DNA of 33,512 bases from Insulibacter thermoxylanivorax (GTDB taxonomy: Bacteria > Bacillota > Bacilli > Paenibacillales > DA-C8). Position 1 is the stretch's first letter; every line of letters starts with the position of its first letter. The stretch is from NCBI RefSeq assembly GCF_015472005.1, contig NZ_BMAQ01000036.1:1-33512 (forward strand). The letters run 5' to 3'. The translations under genes and the position numbers were made by a program. Positions 5,792 through 13,806 of the stretch are shown piece after piece. Under the pieces are notes generated by a model. It did no database searches, was not told the DNA's origin, and saw only the letters and a list, made by a program, of their open reading frames with translations.

Positions 5792-8440
5792 GTGAAGTCT
5801 AGCTTGCGTGTGATCCATGTGATCGGCGGCGGAGAGTTCGGCGGTGCGGAGCAGCATATCATCGAGCTGATGTCCCTCATGCCGAAGGAAGGCGTGCGGG
5901 GCAAGGTTGTCTGCTTCTATGAAGCGGGTTTGTCGCAGACGCTTAGGGAACGCGGCTTAGAAGTGGAAGTGCTGAAGTATGGGCGCTTCGATGTGCGGCT
6001 GACGGCGGGTCTCAGGCGGGTGTTCGAGCGTGAGCAGCCGGATATCATCCATACGCACGGGGTGAAGGCGAATTTCTTCGCGCGTCTCGCTGCGCGGAAG
6101 ATGGATCATATCCCGCTGATCACGACGGTGCACAGCATCCTTCGCTACGATTATGAGAACCGTGCCGCCTACGGCTTCGCACGGCTGATGGAGACGAGTA
6201 CGCGCCGCTATAACAGCCATTTCATCGCGGTATCCAATGCGCTGCGCCGTTCGCTGATCGACGAGGGCATCCCGCCGGAGCTGGTGACGGCGGTGCATCA
6301 CGGCATCGATGTCGCGGAATTTACGCCGGTTGCCACGGATGAACACGCCGCCCGCCGTGCTGAGCTGCGCGCGGCTTGGGGCGTGCCGAAGGATGCCTAT
6401 GTGATCGGCAGCGTCGGCCGGCTGGTGCGGATCAAGGGCGTCGACTATGCGATCCGTGCGATGCCGGATATCCTAAGAGCGAATGCCAAGGCTCACCTCG
6501 TCATCATCGGCAGCGGTCCGGAGGAGGCGGCGCTTAAGCAGCTGGCGGCGCAGCTCGGCGTGACGCGGCACGTCACCTTCGCCGGCTTCCGCCGCGATAT
6601 CGCCGACTGCATGCGGGCCTTCGATTGCTTCGTCAGCGCTTCGCTCTCGGAAGGGCTGGGACTGAATGTCCTCGAGGCGATGGCCAGCGGGCTGCCGGCG
6701 ATCGTCACCGGTGTCGGCGGGATCCTAGACTTCACGGAGCATGAAGTGAATGGGCTGATCATCGAGCCGTGCTCGAGCGAGCAGTTGGCAGAAGCGGTGA
6801 TTCGCTTGATGGAGGAGCCGGAGACGGCTGCCCGGCTGGCGGGAACGGCGCGGCGGCGCGTCGTCAGTGAATTCTCTCTCGAGCGCATGGGGCAGCGGAC
6901 GGCGGCGATCTATCGCAGGCTGCTGCGCATCGCCGGCGAGATCCGCGATGCCGCCGGCAAGCCCGATGCGAAGAAATTGGTCATCTCGGGATATTACGGC
7001 TACGGCAACAGCGGGGATGAGGCGGTATTAAGCTCGATCCTGCAGGCGCTGCGGAACGAAGCGGAGAAGCAGCAAGTGAACATCGTGCCGACGGTGCTTT
7101 CCGTGAATCCGCGGGCGACGGAGCAGATGCACGGCGTACGGGCGATCTCGCGCATGAATCTGCTCGGCATCGTGCGGGAGCTCAGGAGGAGCGACGGACT
7201 GGTGAGCGGCGGCGGCAGCTTGCTGCAGGATATCACGGGGCGCATGACGATCCCGTACTATCTCAGCATCATCAAGTTTGCACAATGGTTCGGCAAGCCG
7301 ACGTTCATCTACGCGCAGGGCGTCGGACCGATTCAGACGAAGTCCTTCTATCCGTTCATTCGATATATCTACAGCCGGAGCCAGTATATCTCTGTTCGTG
7401 ACCAGGAGTCGCGGGAACTGCTGTGGGAGATCGGCATCGATCCGCAGCGCATCGACGTTGTGAGCGATCCGGTGATGGGCCTGGAAGCGGAGGTGCGGCA
7501 AGGCGAGGATGCGGCCGGCGGCTTGCAGCATCTGGCGGAGAGCGGGCACTGGGCCGAGTCGGATCGCGGGGCGCCGGCGGATGATGCGGCAGAGATCGCA
7601 GAGGTAAACGATGAGGTAACCGAAGAAGTAACCGAAGAAGTAACCGAAGAGGTAACTGTAAAAGTAACCACAGAAGTAACCACAGAAGTAACCACAGAAG
7701 TAACCGCAGAGGCAATCGCAGAGGCAATCGCAGAGACAGCAGAGCATTATACCAATGGCAAAGCAGAGGTTATCATTCCAAATGCCAACGAGAGCCCGTG
7801 GCTCGGCGTAAGGATCGGTTCATCCGTGGACGCGGCGGGCAAGCCGGATAAGTCTGATAGGCCGGATAAACCGGATAAAGAGGACAGACCAAACAAACCC
7901 CTGCTCATCGGAGTATCCGTGCGCTTCTGGCACCCTTATCGGGAGGAGCTGAACCGGCTTGCGATCGCGCTGGGTCAGATTCTGGACAGCGACCCGCATG
8001 TACGGATTCGCTTCTTGCCGTTCTATCTGCCGAATGATGTGAAAGCTTCATACCATGTGATGAATCAGATGAGCGCGGAACATCTCCGGCGCGTGGATAT
8101 CTATACGGAAGCCGTCTATCCGCAGGACATGCTGGAACAGGTGGCAGCCTGCGACCTGCTCATCGGCATGCGTCTGCACTCACTGATCTATGCGGCTTCC
8201 CATGAGGTGCCGCTGGTCGGCATCTCCTACGATCCGAAGATCGATCACTTCCTGCATCAGCTCGGGATGAGCGCGGCGGGATCTACGGATGAGCTGCACC
8301 CGCATCTTGTGGCGCGGGAGGCGCTGAAACTGCTGCAGAACAGGGAGCAATGGAAGCTGGGCAAAAGGGCGTACATCGAGGAGATCAAAAACAAAGCGCT
8401 GCGGCCGGCGCAACAAATCACGGCATACTTACGTAAATAA
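5792..8440 (+). CDS. csaB: Fusion of GT4 glycosyltransferase and CsaB pyruvyl transferase
   Basis: An 882-residue protein. Residues 1-385 are a GT4 (GT-B) glycosyltransferase: [11 protein letters not shown] near the start and the E-x7-E motif at E287/E295 in [12 protein letters not shown]. Residues 394-882 are a CsaB-type polysaccharide pyruvyl transferase, starting [12 protein letters not shown] and containing [13 protein letters not shown] (R536), MRLHS (H796) and YDPK (K816). H796 and K816 are 20 apart, like the catalytic H308 and K328 recalled for Paenibacillus alvei CsaB; the R-to-H distance is about 100 longer, matching a low-complexity insert at about 568-703. CsaB transfers pyruvate from PEP to beta-ManNAc of the secondary cell wall polymer, creating the SLH ligand. 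The GTG at 5792 follows AAAGGAG (5775-5781) by about 10 bases; an upstream in-frame TTG (5723) has no such site. CsaB is usually a separate protein of about 370 residues. Confidence 0.9.
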   Translation: MKSSLRVIHVIGGGEFGGAEQHIIELMSLMPKEGVRGKVVCFYEAGLSQTLRERGLEVEVLKYGRFDVRLTAGLRRVFEREQPDIIHTHGVKANFFARLAARKMDHIPLITTVHSILRYDYENRAAYGFARLMETSTRRYNSHFIAVSNALRRSLIDEGIPPELVTAVHHGIDVAEFTPVATDEHAARRAELRAAWGVPKDAYVIGSVGRLVRIKGVDYAIRAMPDILRANAKAHLVIIGSGPEEAALKQLAAQLGVTRHVTFAGFRRDIADCMRAFDCFVSASLSEGLGLNVLEAMASGLPAIVTGVGGILDFTEHEVNGLIIEPCSSEQLAEAVIRLMEEPETAARLAGTARRRVVSEFSLERMGQRTAAIYRRLLRIAGEIRDAAGKPDAKKLVISGYYGYGNSGDEAVLSSILQALRNEAEKQQVNIVPTVLSVNPRATEQMHGVRAISRMNLLGIVRELRRSDGLVSGGGSLLQDITGRMTIPYYLSIIKFAQWFGKPTFIYAQGVGPIQTKSFYPFIRYIYSRSQYISVRDQESRELLWEIGIDPQRIDVVSDPVMGLEAEVRQGEDAAGGLQHLAESGHWAESDRGAPADDAAEIAEVNDEVTEEVTEEVTEEVTVKVTTEVTTEVTTEVTAEAIAEAIAETAEHYTNGKAEVIIPNANESPWLGVRIGSSVDAAGKPDKSDRPDKPDKEDRPNKPLLIGVSVRFWHPYREELNRLAIALGQILDSDPHVRIRFLPFYLPNDVKASYHVMNQMSAEHLRRVDIYTEAVYPQDMLEQVAACDLLIGMRLHSLIYAASHEVPLVGISYDPKIDHFLHQLGMSAAGSTDELHPHLVAREALKLLQNREQWKLGKRAYIEEIKNKALRPAQQITAYLRK
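7601..7732 (+). repeat. In-frame 12-bp tandem repeat inside the csaB domain
   Basis: Eleven 12-bp units (best consensus GAAGTAACCGAA) encode the tetrapeptide E-V-T-E and variants: EVND, EVTE three times, [12 protein letters not shown] twice, EVTA, EAIA twice. Because 12 is a multiple of three, copy-number change keeps the frame. The array forms the core of a longer acidic, low-complexity insert that interrupts the pyruvyl transferase domain. Confidence 0.9.
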
Positions 8441-8449
8441 AGGAGGAGG

Positions 8450-9193
8450 ATGAAAATCGTGGATGTTCCTTTCATCAAGCTGTTCGATATCCCCATCTCA
8501 GCGATGGGATTCATCGAGACAGCGAATTACATGGAGCACATGATCGAGCGCAAACGGCCGCAGCAAGTGGTTACGATCAATCCGATCATGATCATGGAAG
8601 GGCTGAAGAATCCGGATTTTCGCCGTGTCCTTGAAGAAGCGGATCTGAACGTTCCCGACGGCGCCGGCGTCGTCTGGGCTTCGAAGGTGGTGAAGCGGCC
8701 GGTGACGGAACGGGTGGCGGGCATCGATCTCATGCTGGAGATGCTGGCCCGCGCGGAGCGGAATCGCTACCGTGTCTTCCTGCTTGGAGCAGACCGTGAT
8801 ACAATTGTATTAGCGGTTGCCAAGATCCGGGAGCGGTATCCAAACATCGAGATCGTCGGCTATCGCAATGGCTACTTCCAAGAGGAGCAGGATGAGGAAG
8901 TGATCGCCCAGATCCGCGAAGCGAATCCGGATCTCTTGTTCGTAGGGCGTTCGCTGTATACTCAAGAGCCATGGATCGCAAAGTATAAGGACAAGCTTCA
9001 AGTGCCGGTGATGATGGGCGTCGGCGGCAGTTTCGATGTGATCGCCGGGAAGCTGAAGAGGGCGCCGGCGGTCATGCAGAAGATGCATCTGGAATGGTTG
9101 TATCGTTTGATCCAGGAGCCGAAGCGGATCGGCCGGATGACCGCTCTGCCGAAGTTCATGTGGACGGTGCTCCGCCATCGCAAGAGCATCTGA
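8450..9193 (+). CDS. tagA: TagA/WecG/CpsF family glycosyltransferase (GT26)
   Basis: A 247-residue GT26 enzyme. In Gram-positives TagA adds ManNAc to undecaprenyl-PP-GlcNAc, the second step of wall-polymer linkage-unit synthesis, at the inner membrane face. Conserved residues T42 and N44 (VVTINP), D70 (VPDGAGV), R88 (ERVAGIDL) and Q172 are present, all offset by five from the residues recalled for Thermoanaerobacter italicus TagA (T37, N39, D65, R83, Q167). The usual G-x-P-(K/R)-Q-E loop reads GRSLYTQE here, so its Gly and Pro are lost while Q and E remain. It lies 9 bases after csaB, clearly in one operon. AAGGAGGAGG abuts the ATG at 8450; the in-frame GTG at 8459 has better spacing and may be the true start, shortening the protein by three residues. 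Confidence 0.92.
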   Translation: MKIVDVPFIKLFDIPISAMGFIETANYMEHMIERKRPQQVVTINPIMIMEGLKNPDFRRVLEEADLNVPDGAGVVWASKVVKRPVTERVAGIDLMLEMLARAERNRYRVFLLGADRDTIVLAVAKIRERYPNIEIVGYRNGYFQEEQDEEVIAQIREANPDLLFVGRSLYTQEPWIAKYKDKLQVPVMMGVGGSFDVIAGKLKRAPAVMQKMHLEWLYRLIQEPKRIGRMTALPKFMWTVLRHRKSI

Positions 9194-9538
9194 TGGGACG
9201 AGCGGTATATATATGAGTAAATAACCATTGTAAACAGCAGAATATATAACAGTACAGTGCGAAAAGCAGTTTATCCGTTGAAGTGTGTAACGGCTGAAGT
9301 GTGTAACGGCGTATCGATCAGGATGTATCACGAAGTATCTAGCGCAGCGGAATGAATGAAGCATGAGATGAAGTTTGCAGCGGCTGTTCATGAAGGAAGT
9401 TCGATGCTGTCGGGCTGTGTAATTGATGGTCATAGATGGATGTGGATGGACATTGATGTCGTTGGCTGTTGTTGAAGGTCACGCATGAAGGGAACTCGCT
9501 GTTGTGAAGGTATGGCCAAACGCACCTAAAAATGATGC
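9194..9538. other. Intergenic region between tagA and tagO with short repeats
   Basis: No gene is supported. A perfect 16-bp tandem duplication occupies 9279-9294 and 9295-9310 (TGAAGTGTGTAACGGC). Just after it, about 9319-9340, the sequence GGATGTATCAC-GAAGTATCTA resembles the inverse of the 11-bp repeat at 210-308. The remainder (9345-9480) is GATG-rich and without a clear hairpin terminator for the tagA operon. Confidence 0.5.
9279..9310. repeat. Perfect 16-bp tandem duplication
   Basis: TGAAGTGTGTAACGGC occurs at 9279-9294 and again, without a gap, at 9295-9310. It is intergenic and of unknown role. Confidence 0.9.
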
Positions 9539-9567
9539 TGGTCAATCTCTGGTCGAACCCTTATAAT
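9539..9567 (+). promoter_or_regulatory. Sigma-A type promoter for tagO
   Basis: TGGTCA (9539-9544), a 17-base spacer and a perfect TATAAT (9562-9567) lie 48 bases before the tagO ATG. The -10 box is ideal and the -35 box matches four of six bases. Confidence 0.6.
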
Positions 9568-9614
9568 AATTGCGGTGCTGTTCGGCACAGAGATCGAGAG
9601 GGAGAGATAACCCT

Positions 9615-10715
9615 ATGTGGACTTTATATGCTGTAGGTTTCATATGCGCTTTGGTTATCGCACTAATCGTAACACCTCTGATTAAGCGACTCGCGTTCCT
9701 CATCGGAGCGATCGATAAACCCAACGAACGCAAGGTACATACGAGGATCATGCCGCGGCTTGGAGGGCTGGCGATCTACCTGGCGTTCGCTGCCGGGATC
9801 TTCATCGTCTATCCAGCGATCAGCGGCATCGATACCAAGCTCGTATGGGGCTTGATGCTCGGAGGTACGATCATCGTCATCACCGGCGCGCTGGATGACC
9901 GGTTTGATCTATCGCCGAGATGGAAACTGCTCGGCCAGATCGCCGCAGCCGTCGCGGTCATATCCTTTGGACTGGACATCGAGATGGTGCATCTGCCCTT
10001 CGTAGAGACGGAAGTGAGCCTCGGATGGCTCAGCTATCCGATCACCCTGCTGTGGATCGTCGGGATCTCCAATGCGATCAACTTGATCGACGGCCTCGAC
10101 GGCCTCGCCAGCGGGGTATCGGGGATCGCAACGGCTTCGATCCTCGTGTTGTCCTTGATGATGGGGAATATCACCGTCGCCTTGCTTTGTTCGGTATTGC
10201 TCGGTGCGATCATCGGTTTTATGTTCTTTAATTTCTATCCCGCGAAGATCTTCATGGGGGATTCCGGGGCGCTGTTCCTCGGCTTCAGCCTGGCAACCTT
10301 GTCCATCTTGGAGTTCAAGCAGGCGGCCCTCGTCACGTTCATCGTGCCGATCTTCATCCTCGGCGTACCGCTGTCGGATACGTTCTTCGCGATCATTCGC
10401 CGCTGGGTGAACAAGAAGCCGATCTCCGTGGCAGACAAGAACCATCTGCATCATTGTCTGCTCAGACTCGGCTTCAGCCATCGCACAACGGTGCTCATCA
10501 TCTACGCGCTGGCGGCCTTCTTCGGCGTGACAGCGATTGTGCTGTCCCATGCCGGCATCTGGGTGACGATCATCGTCACCGCTTTGGTGCTGTTCATGAT
10601 CACAGTCGGTGCCGAAGCGATCGGCATCATCAACCGCCGCCGCAAACCGATCTTAAGCATGCTGCGCAAGATCGGCTTGAAATTTCGCATCTTGGATCCG
10701 CGGGAGGATCATTGA
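9615..10715 (+). CDS. tagO: Undecaprenyl-phosphate GlcNAc-1-phosphate transferase (TagO/WecA)
   Basis: A 366-residue polytopic membrane enzyme of the MraY/WecA/TagO family. It transfers GlcNAc-1-P from UDP-GlcNAc to undecaprenyl phosphate, the first step of teichoic acid and secondary cell wall polymer synthesis. Diagnostic motifs are D94-D95 in GALDDRFDLSP, NLIDGLDGLASG (156-167), GDSGALFLG, and the HLHH cluster in the last cytoplasmic loop. The ATG at 9615 is preceded by GAGAGGGAGAG; an in-frame upstream TTG at 9570 would start inside the promoter region and is rejected. It has its own promoter and terminator, so it is expressed apart from tagA, as expected for a gene feeding several polymer pathways. 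Confidence 0.95.
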   Translation: MWTLYAVGFICALVIALIVTPLIKRLAFLIGAIDKPNERKVHTRIMPRLGGLAIYLAFAAGIFIVYPAISGIDTKLVWGLMLGGTIIVITGALDDRFDLSPRWKLLGQIAAAVAVISFGLDIEMVHLPFVETEVSLGWLSYPITLLWIVGISNAINLIDGLDGLASGVSGIATASILVLSLMMGNITVALLCSVLLGAIIGFMFFNFYPAKIFMGDSGALFLGFSLATLSILEFKQAALVTFIVPIFILGVPLSDTFFAIIRRWVNKKPISVADKNHLHHCLLRLGFSHRTTVLIIYALAAFFGVTAIVLSHAGIWVTIIVTALVLFMITVGAEAIGIINRRRKPILSMLRKIGLKFRILDPREDH

Positions 10716-10740
10716 GGCAGATTGAATATGTAGAGACAAC

Positions 10741-10770
10741 AAGGCTCCTTACAGGGGCCTTTCTTAGTTT
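10741..10770 (+). terminator. Terminator after tagO
   Basis: AAGGCTCC (10741-10748) pairs with GGGGCCTT (10754-10761), an 8-bp stem with one T-G pair and loop TTACA. The T-rich run TCTTAGTTT follows. Confidence 0.75.
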
Positions 10771-10889
10771 ACATGGATTCGGCGCTGCAAGTTGACGATG
10801 GGCATACGGCTTGGATAGTATTAGATATATGTCGAATTATAGAATTTCATTAGTTAAGGCTGGTATGAGTCGAATGGACGTGGATATCG

Positions 10890-12326
10890 ATGCTGTTTAA
10901 TAGCTATGTCTATATTCTTGCCTTTTTGCCGATCAGTCTGATCATCTACTGGCTGCTGGTCCGCCTCCGTTATGTGACTGCGGCTAAGCTGTGGTTGGTG
11001 GCGGCTTCTTTTTATTTTTACGGATGGTGGGATGTGCGGTATGTGCCGCTGCTCGCGGCATCGGTGCTGTTCAACTACGGTGCGGGCAGGTGGCTGGCAA
11101 GCAGCGGACAAGCTGCGAGCGGGCAAGCTGCGCAGCCTGACAGCAGCAAGCGTCGCCGAACTTCACAGGGGACAAGGCGGCTTGTCCTGGGCCTGGCGAT
11201 TGCGGCGAATATCGCTTTGCTTGGTGTTTTTAAGTATACGGACTTCTTCATCGAAAATCTGAACGCGCTGCTGCAGACGAATTGGCAGCTGCTGGGCATC
11301 ATCCTGCCCATCGGCATCAGCTTCTATACGTTCAGCCAGATCACGTACCTGGTGGACAGCTACAAAGGGGAAGTGCGGGAGAACAGCTTGCTCAACTATT
11401 CGCTGTTCGTTACCTTCTTCCCGCAGCTGATCGCCGGTCCGATCCTGCACCATCGCGAGATGATGCCGCAATTTGCTGATCCGGCCAACTATCGGGTGAA
11501 TATGCGCAACATGGCGCTGGGCGTCACAGTGTTCATCACGGGCCTCGTGAAGAAGGTCGTGATCGCCGATACTTTGGCGCCCTTCGCCAATTACGGCTTC
11601 GATCAGGCAACGTCGTTAACGCTGCTCGAAGCATGGGCAACATCGCTGTCCTATACGTTCCAGCTTTATTTTGACTTCAGCGGCTATTCGGACATGGCGA
11701 TCGGTGCGGCTTTGCTGTTTAATATCAAACTTCCGTTCAACTTCAACTCTCCATACAAATCGCTGAATATCCAGGTGTTCTGGCGGCGCTGGCATATGAC
11801 GCTGGGACGCTTCCTGATGAACTATATCTACATCCCGCTGGGCGGCAATCGCCGCGGCAAGCTGCGGACATATCGCAACCTGATGATCACGTTCCTGATC
11901 GGCGGGTTCTGGCATGGTGCGGGCTGGACCTTCATCTTCTGGGGCTTCCTGCACGGCGCTGCGCTGATCGTCCACCGCATCTGGAAGGAATTCAATATCA
12001 AACTGCCGAAGCTCGTGTCCTGGCTGCTCACTTTTTTGTTCGTGAACATCAGCTGGGTGTTCTTCCGGGCGACGGAGTGGGAGGATGCGCTGAAGGTGCT
12101 GCGGGGAATGGTGAATTTCGAGAGCATCGGGCTCGGCACGGCGGGGCTGAAGGAAATCCTGCTGCTGGCGGCCGCCTTCCTCATCGCCGTCGCGCTGTGC
12201 AATACGAATGAACTGCAGGAGCGGTTCCGGCCGAACTTCGTCCTTGCAGGAGCCGTGGCCGCAGGTGCGGTGCTGGCATTGATCCAGATGAATAAGATTA
12301 CAGAATTTCTGTACTTTAACTTCTGA
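10890..12326 (+). CDS. MBOAT-family membrane O-acyltransferase (AlgI/PatA-like)
   Basis: A 478-residue polytopic membrane protein of the MBOAT family, with the length and motifs of AlgI/PatA. Conserved features are the cytoplasmic P-x-x-F-x-S-P-Y-K-S-L-N-I-Q-x-F-W-R-R-W-H block (FNSPYKSLNIQVFWRRWH) and the catalytic histidine H342 in GGFWHGAGWTF, with a second His, H355, in FLHGAA. These enzymes pass acetyl groups across the membrane for O-acetylation of exported polysaccharides. The residues around 68-95 form a polar, Gln/Ser/Arg-rich loop. The gene is 23 bases from an SGNH-type partner, reproducing the two-gene PatA-PatB or AlgI-AlgX/J arrangement. Next to SCWP genes, the likely target is the wall polymer; peptidoglycan cannot be excluded. 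Confidence 0.92.
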   Translation: MLFNSYVYILAFLPISLIIYWLLVRLRYVTAAKLWLVAASFYFYGWWDVRYVPLLAASVLFNYGAGRWLASSGQAASGQAAQPDSSKRRRTSQGTRRLVLGLAIAANIALLGVFKYTDFFIENLNALLQTNWQLLGIILPIGISFYTFSQITYLVDSYKGEVRENSLLNYSLFVTFFPQLIAGPILHHREMMPQFADPANYRVNMRNMALGVTVFITGLVKKVVIADTLAPFANYGFDQATSLTLLEAWATSLSYTFQLYFDFSGYSDMAIGAALLFNIKLPFNFNSPYKSLNIQVFWRRWHMTLGRFLMNYIYIPLGGNRRGKLRTYRNLMITFLIGGFWHGAGWTFIFWGFLHGAALIVHRIWKEFNIKLPKLVSWLLTFLFVNISWVFFRATEWEDALKVLRGMVNFESIGLGTAGLKEILLLAAAFLIAVALCNTNELQERFRPNFVLAGAVAAGAVLALIQMNKITEFLYFNF

Positions 12327-12349
12327 TAGATGAACGGGGAGAATCTCGC

Positions 12350-13486
12350 ATGAATGACAAGGCGGCTGCAAATCGATCCATGATCGCATATCGGCGGTAC
12401 TTGCTGTTCGTCGCAGGCTTCGCCTTGCTGATCTCGGCCGGCGTATGCGTGCTCAACTACATCGTCGATCCGCTCCAGTATTATCGGCAGGCGAGCTGGT
12501 ATGCCCCGATCTTCTCCGAAGAACAGCGGTACCAGAACCCGGGGCTGGCGCGCAATTGGGAGTACAATACAATCATCCTCGGCACATCGATGACGGAGAA
12601 CTTCGTACCCTCCCATGTGGATGCGGTGTTCGGCGGGGGGACGAAGACGATGAAGCTGTCGATCTCCGGTTCTTCGCTCTATGAGGAGCGGCTGGCCGGC
12701 GAAGTGGCGCTGCGCACCGGACAGGTGGAACGCATCATCTGGGGGCTGGACTACGCTTCCTTCCGCGGCGGCAAGGAGCTGCTGCATGAGGAGTACGGGC
12801 CCTATCCGAAATATCTGTATGACACGAATCCGTGGAATGATATCCAGTATCTGTTCAACATCTCAACGCTGGAGGATTCGCTGCGGGTGCTGAAGCGCAA
12901 GTTCACGAATACGGAGCAGCCGCCGATCCCGCTGGACCGCTTGAACCACTGGCAGCAGAAGTATAACTATGCCTTTAACCTGAACTATGTATACAATCAC
13001 TATTATCAAGCGTTAGATGCGGATCTGAAGCTGGCGGCGGAGGGCGAGCGGGATATTCTCGAGGATGCCCAGGAGAGCTTTGATCATAATGTGCTCCGGA
13101 TCGTGGAGCAGCATCCGGAGATTGAGTATCATTTCTTCTATCCGCCATACAGCATCCTGCGTTTCCAGCTGTGGTATGATCATCAGCCGGAGCGATTCTA
13201 TAACCAGATGAAGATTAAGGAATATATCTATGAGAAACTGGCGGCTTATCCGAATGTACATATTCACGACTTTCAGAGCGAGAGCGAGATCACGCATAAC
13301 CTAACGTATTACAAGGATGTGTCGCACTATTCGGATAAAATCAACGCTTATATGATCGAACAGATGAAGGCGGGGACGTATGAGATGAAATCGCTGGACG
13401 ATGTCCGCCGCATGAATGAGGCTTTGCTCAGGCAGGTGGAGACGTATGTGCCGGAGATCCCGCCGCGGGAAGATCTGGCGCGGTAG
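12350..13486 (+). CDS. SGNH-fold acyltransferase partner of the MBOAT protein
   Basis: A 378-residue protein with one N-terminal membrane anchor (about 14-36) and an extracytoplasmic domain. The nucleophile motif is G-T-S80-M-x-E-N in ILGTSMTENF, and the C-terminal catalytic pair is D323-x2-H326 in YYKDVSHYSDK. Together these give the S/D/H triad of the SGNH hydrolase superfamily (AlgJ/AlgX/DltD-like). It would accept acyl groups from the upstream MBOAT protein and transfer them to a polymer outside the membrane. A Shine-Dalgarno sequence GGGGAG precedes the ATG, and the 23-base gap indicates co-transcription. A DltD-like function cannot be excluded by sequence alone, but no dltA or dltC is nearby. 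Confidence 0.8.
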   Translation: MNDKAAANRSMIAYRRYLLFVAGFALLISAGVCVLNYIVDPLQYYRQASWYAPIFSEEQRYQNPGLARNWEYNTIILGTSMTENFVPSHVDAVFGGGTKTMKLSISGSSLYEERLAGEVALRTGQVERIIWGLDYASFRGGKELLHEEYGPYPKYLYDTNPWNDIQYLFNISTLEDSLRVLKRKFTNTEQPPIPLDRLNHWQQKYNYAFNLNYVYNHYYQALDADLKLAAEGERDILEDAQESFDHNVLRIVEQHPEIEYHFFYPPYSILRFQLWYDHQPERFYNQMKIKEYIYEKLAAYPNVHIHDFQSESEITHNLTYYKDVSHYSDKINAYMIEQMKAGTYEMKSLDDVRRMNEALLRQVETYVPEIPPREDLAR

Positions 13487-13806
13487 TGTAAGCCTGCTCG
13501 ATGATGGTGTGTCGATGGGATGATGATGCTGCATTGATAGTGCGATGTTGTTGTGATGTCGTGTGATGTTCGTGTGATGCGAATAGGAAGCGGCAGAGCT
13601 GTTGGTATAAGGGGAGACGAAATCCATGGCTGTGAAGCCAAGTTGGGCGGCAGGACTAAAGGGCTATTTCGACAGAAACGGTCCTTTTCTTATAAATTTT
13701 TGTTGGTTGGAAGCCGATATTTCTTAGAGAATAAGAATCTTTGCTTTCATTCATGAAACAGTGTTTAAAGATTCCCCATCATGGGTTTGGAGGAGGAGAT
13801 AGATCC
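13487..13806. other. Intergenic region before the large SLH protein gene
   Basis: The first 100 bases are rich in GATG and GTGTGATG iterations. A terminator hairpin lies at 13658-13687. The rest (13692-13788) is AT-rich and presumably holds the promoter of the next gene; I see no pair with both boxes convincing. The Shine-Dalgarno sequence GGAGGAGGA at 13789-13797 selects the GTG at 13807. Confidence 0.5.
13658..13691 (+). terminator. Terminator after the MBOAT/SGNH operon
   Basis: AAAGGGCTATTTC (13658-13670) folds back on GAAACGGTCCTTT (13675-13687) across the loop GACA, with one mismatch and two G-T pairs. A T-rich run (TTTTCTTAT) follows. The A-rich left edge could let it act on both strands. 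Confidence 0.7.

Noticed and set aside
7028-7747. 239-codon minus-strand frame rich in Cys, Tyr and Gly repeats opposite csaB
   Set aside because: The repeats are the complement of the 12-bp E-V-T-E array; the plus-strand frame has the conserved catalytic motifs.
9909-10550. 213-codon minus-strand frame opposite tagO
   Set aside because: It is His/Asp/Gln-rich and lacks protein motifs, while the plus strand carries all TagO motifs.
13553-13756. 67-codon plus-strand frame before the large SLH protein
   Set aside because: It runs through a terminator hairpin, has no ribosome site and has no protein-like features.
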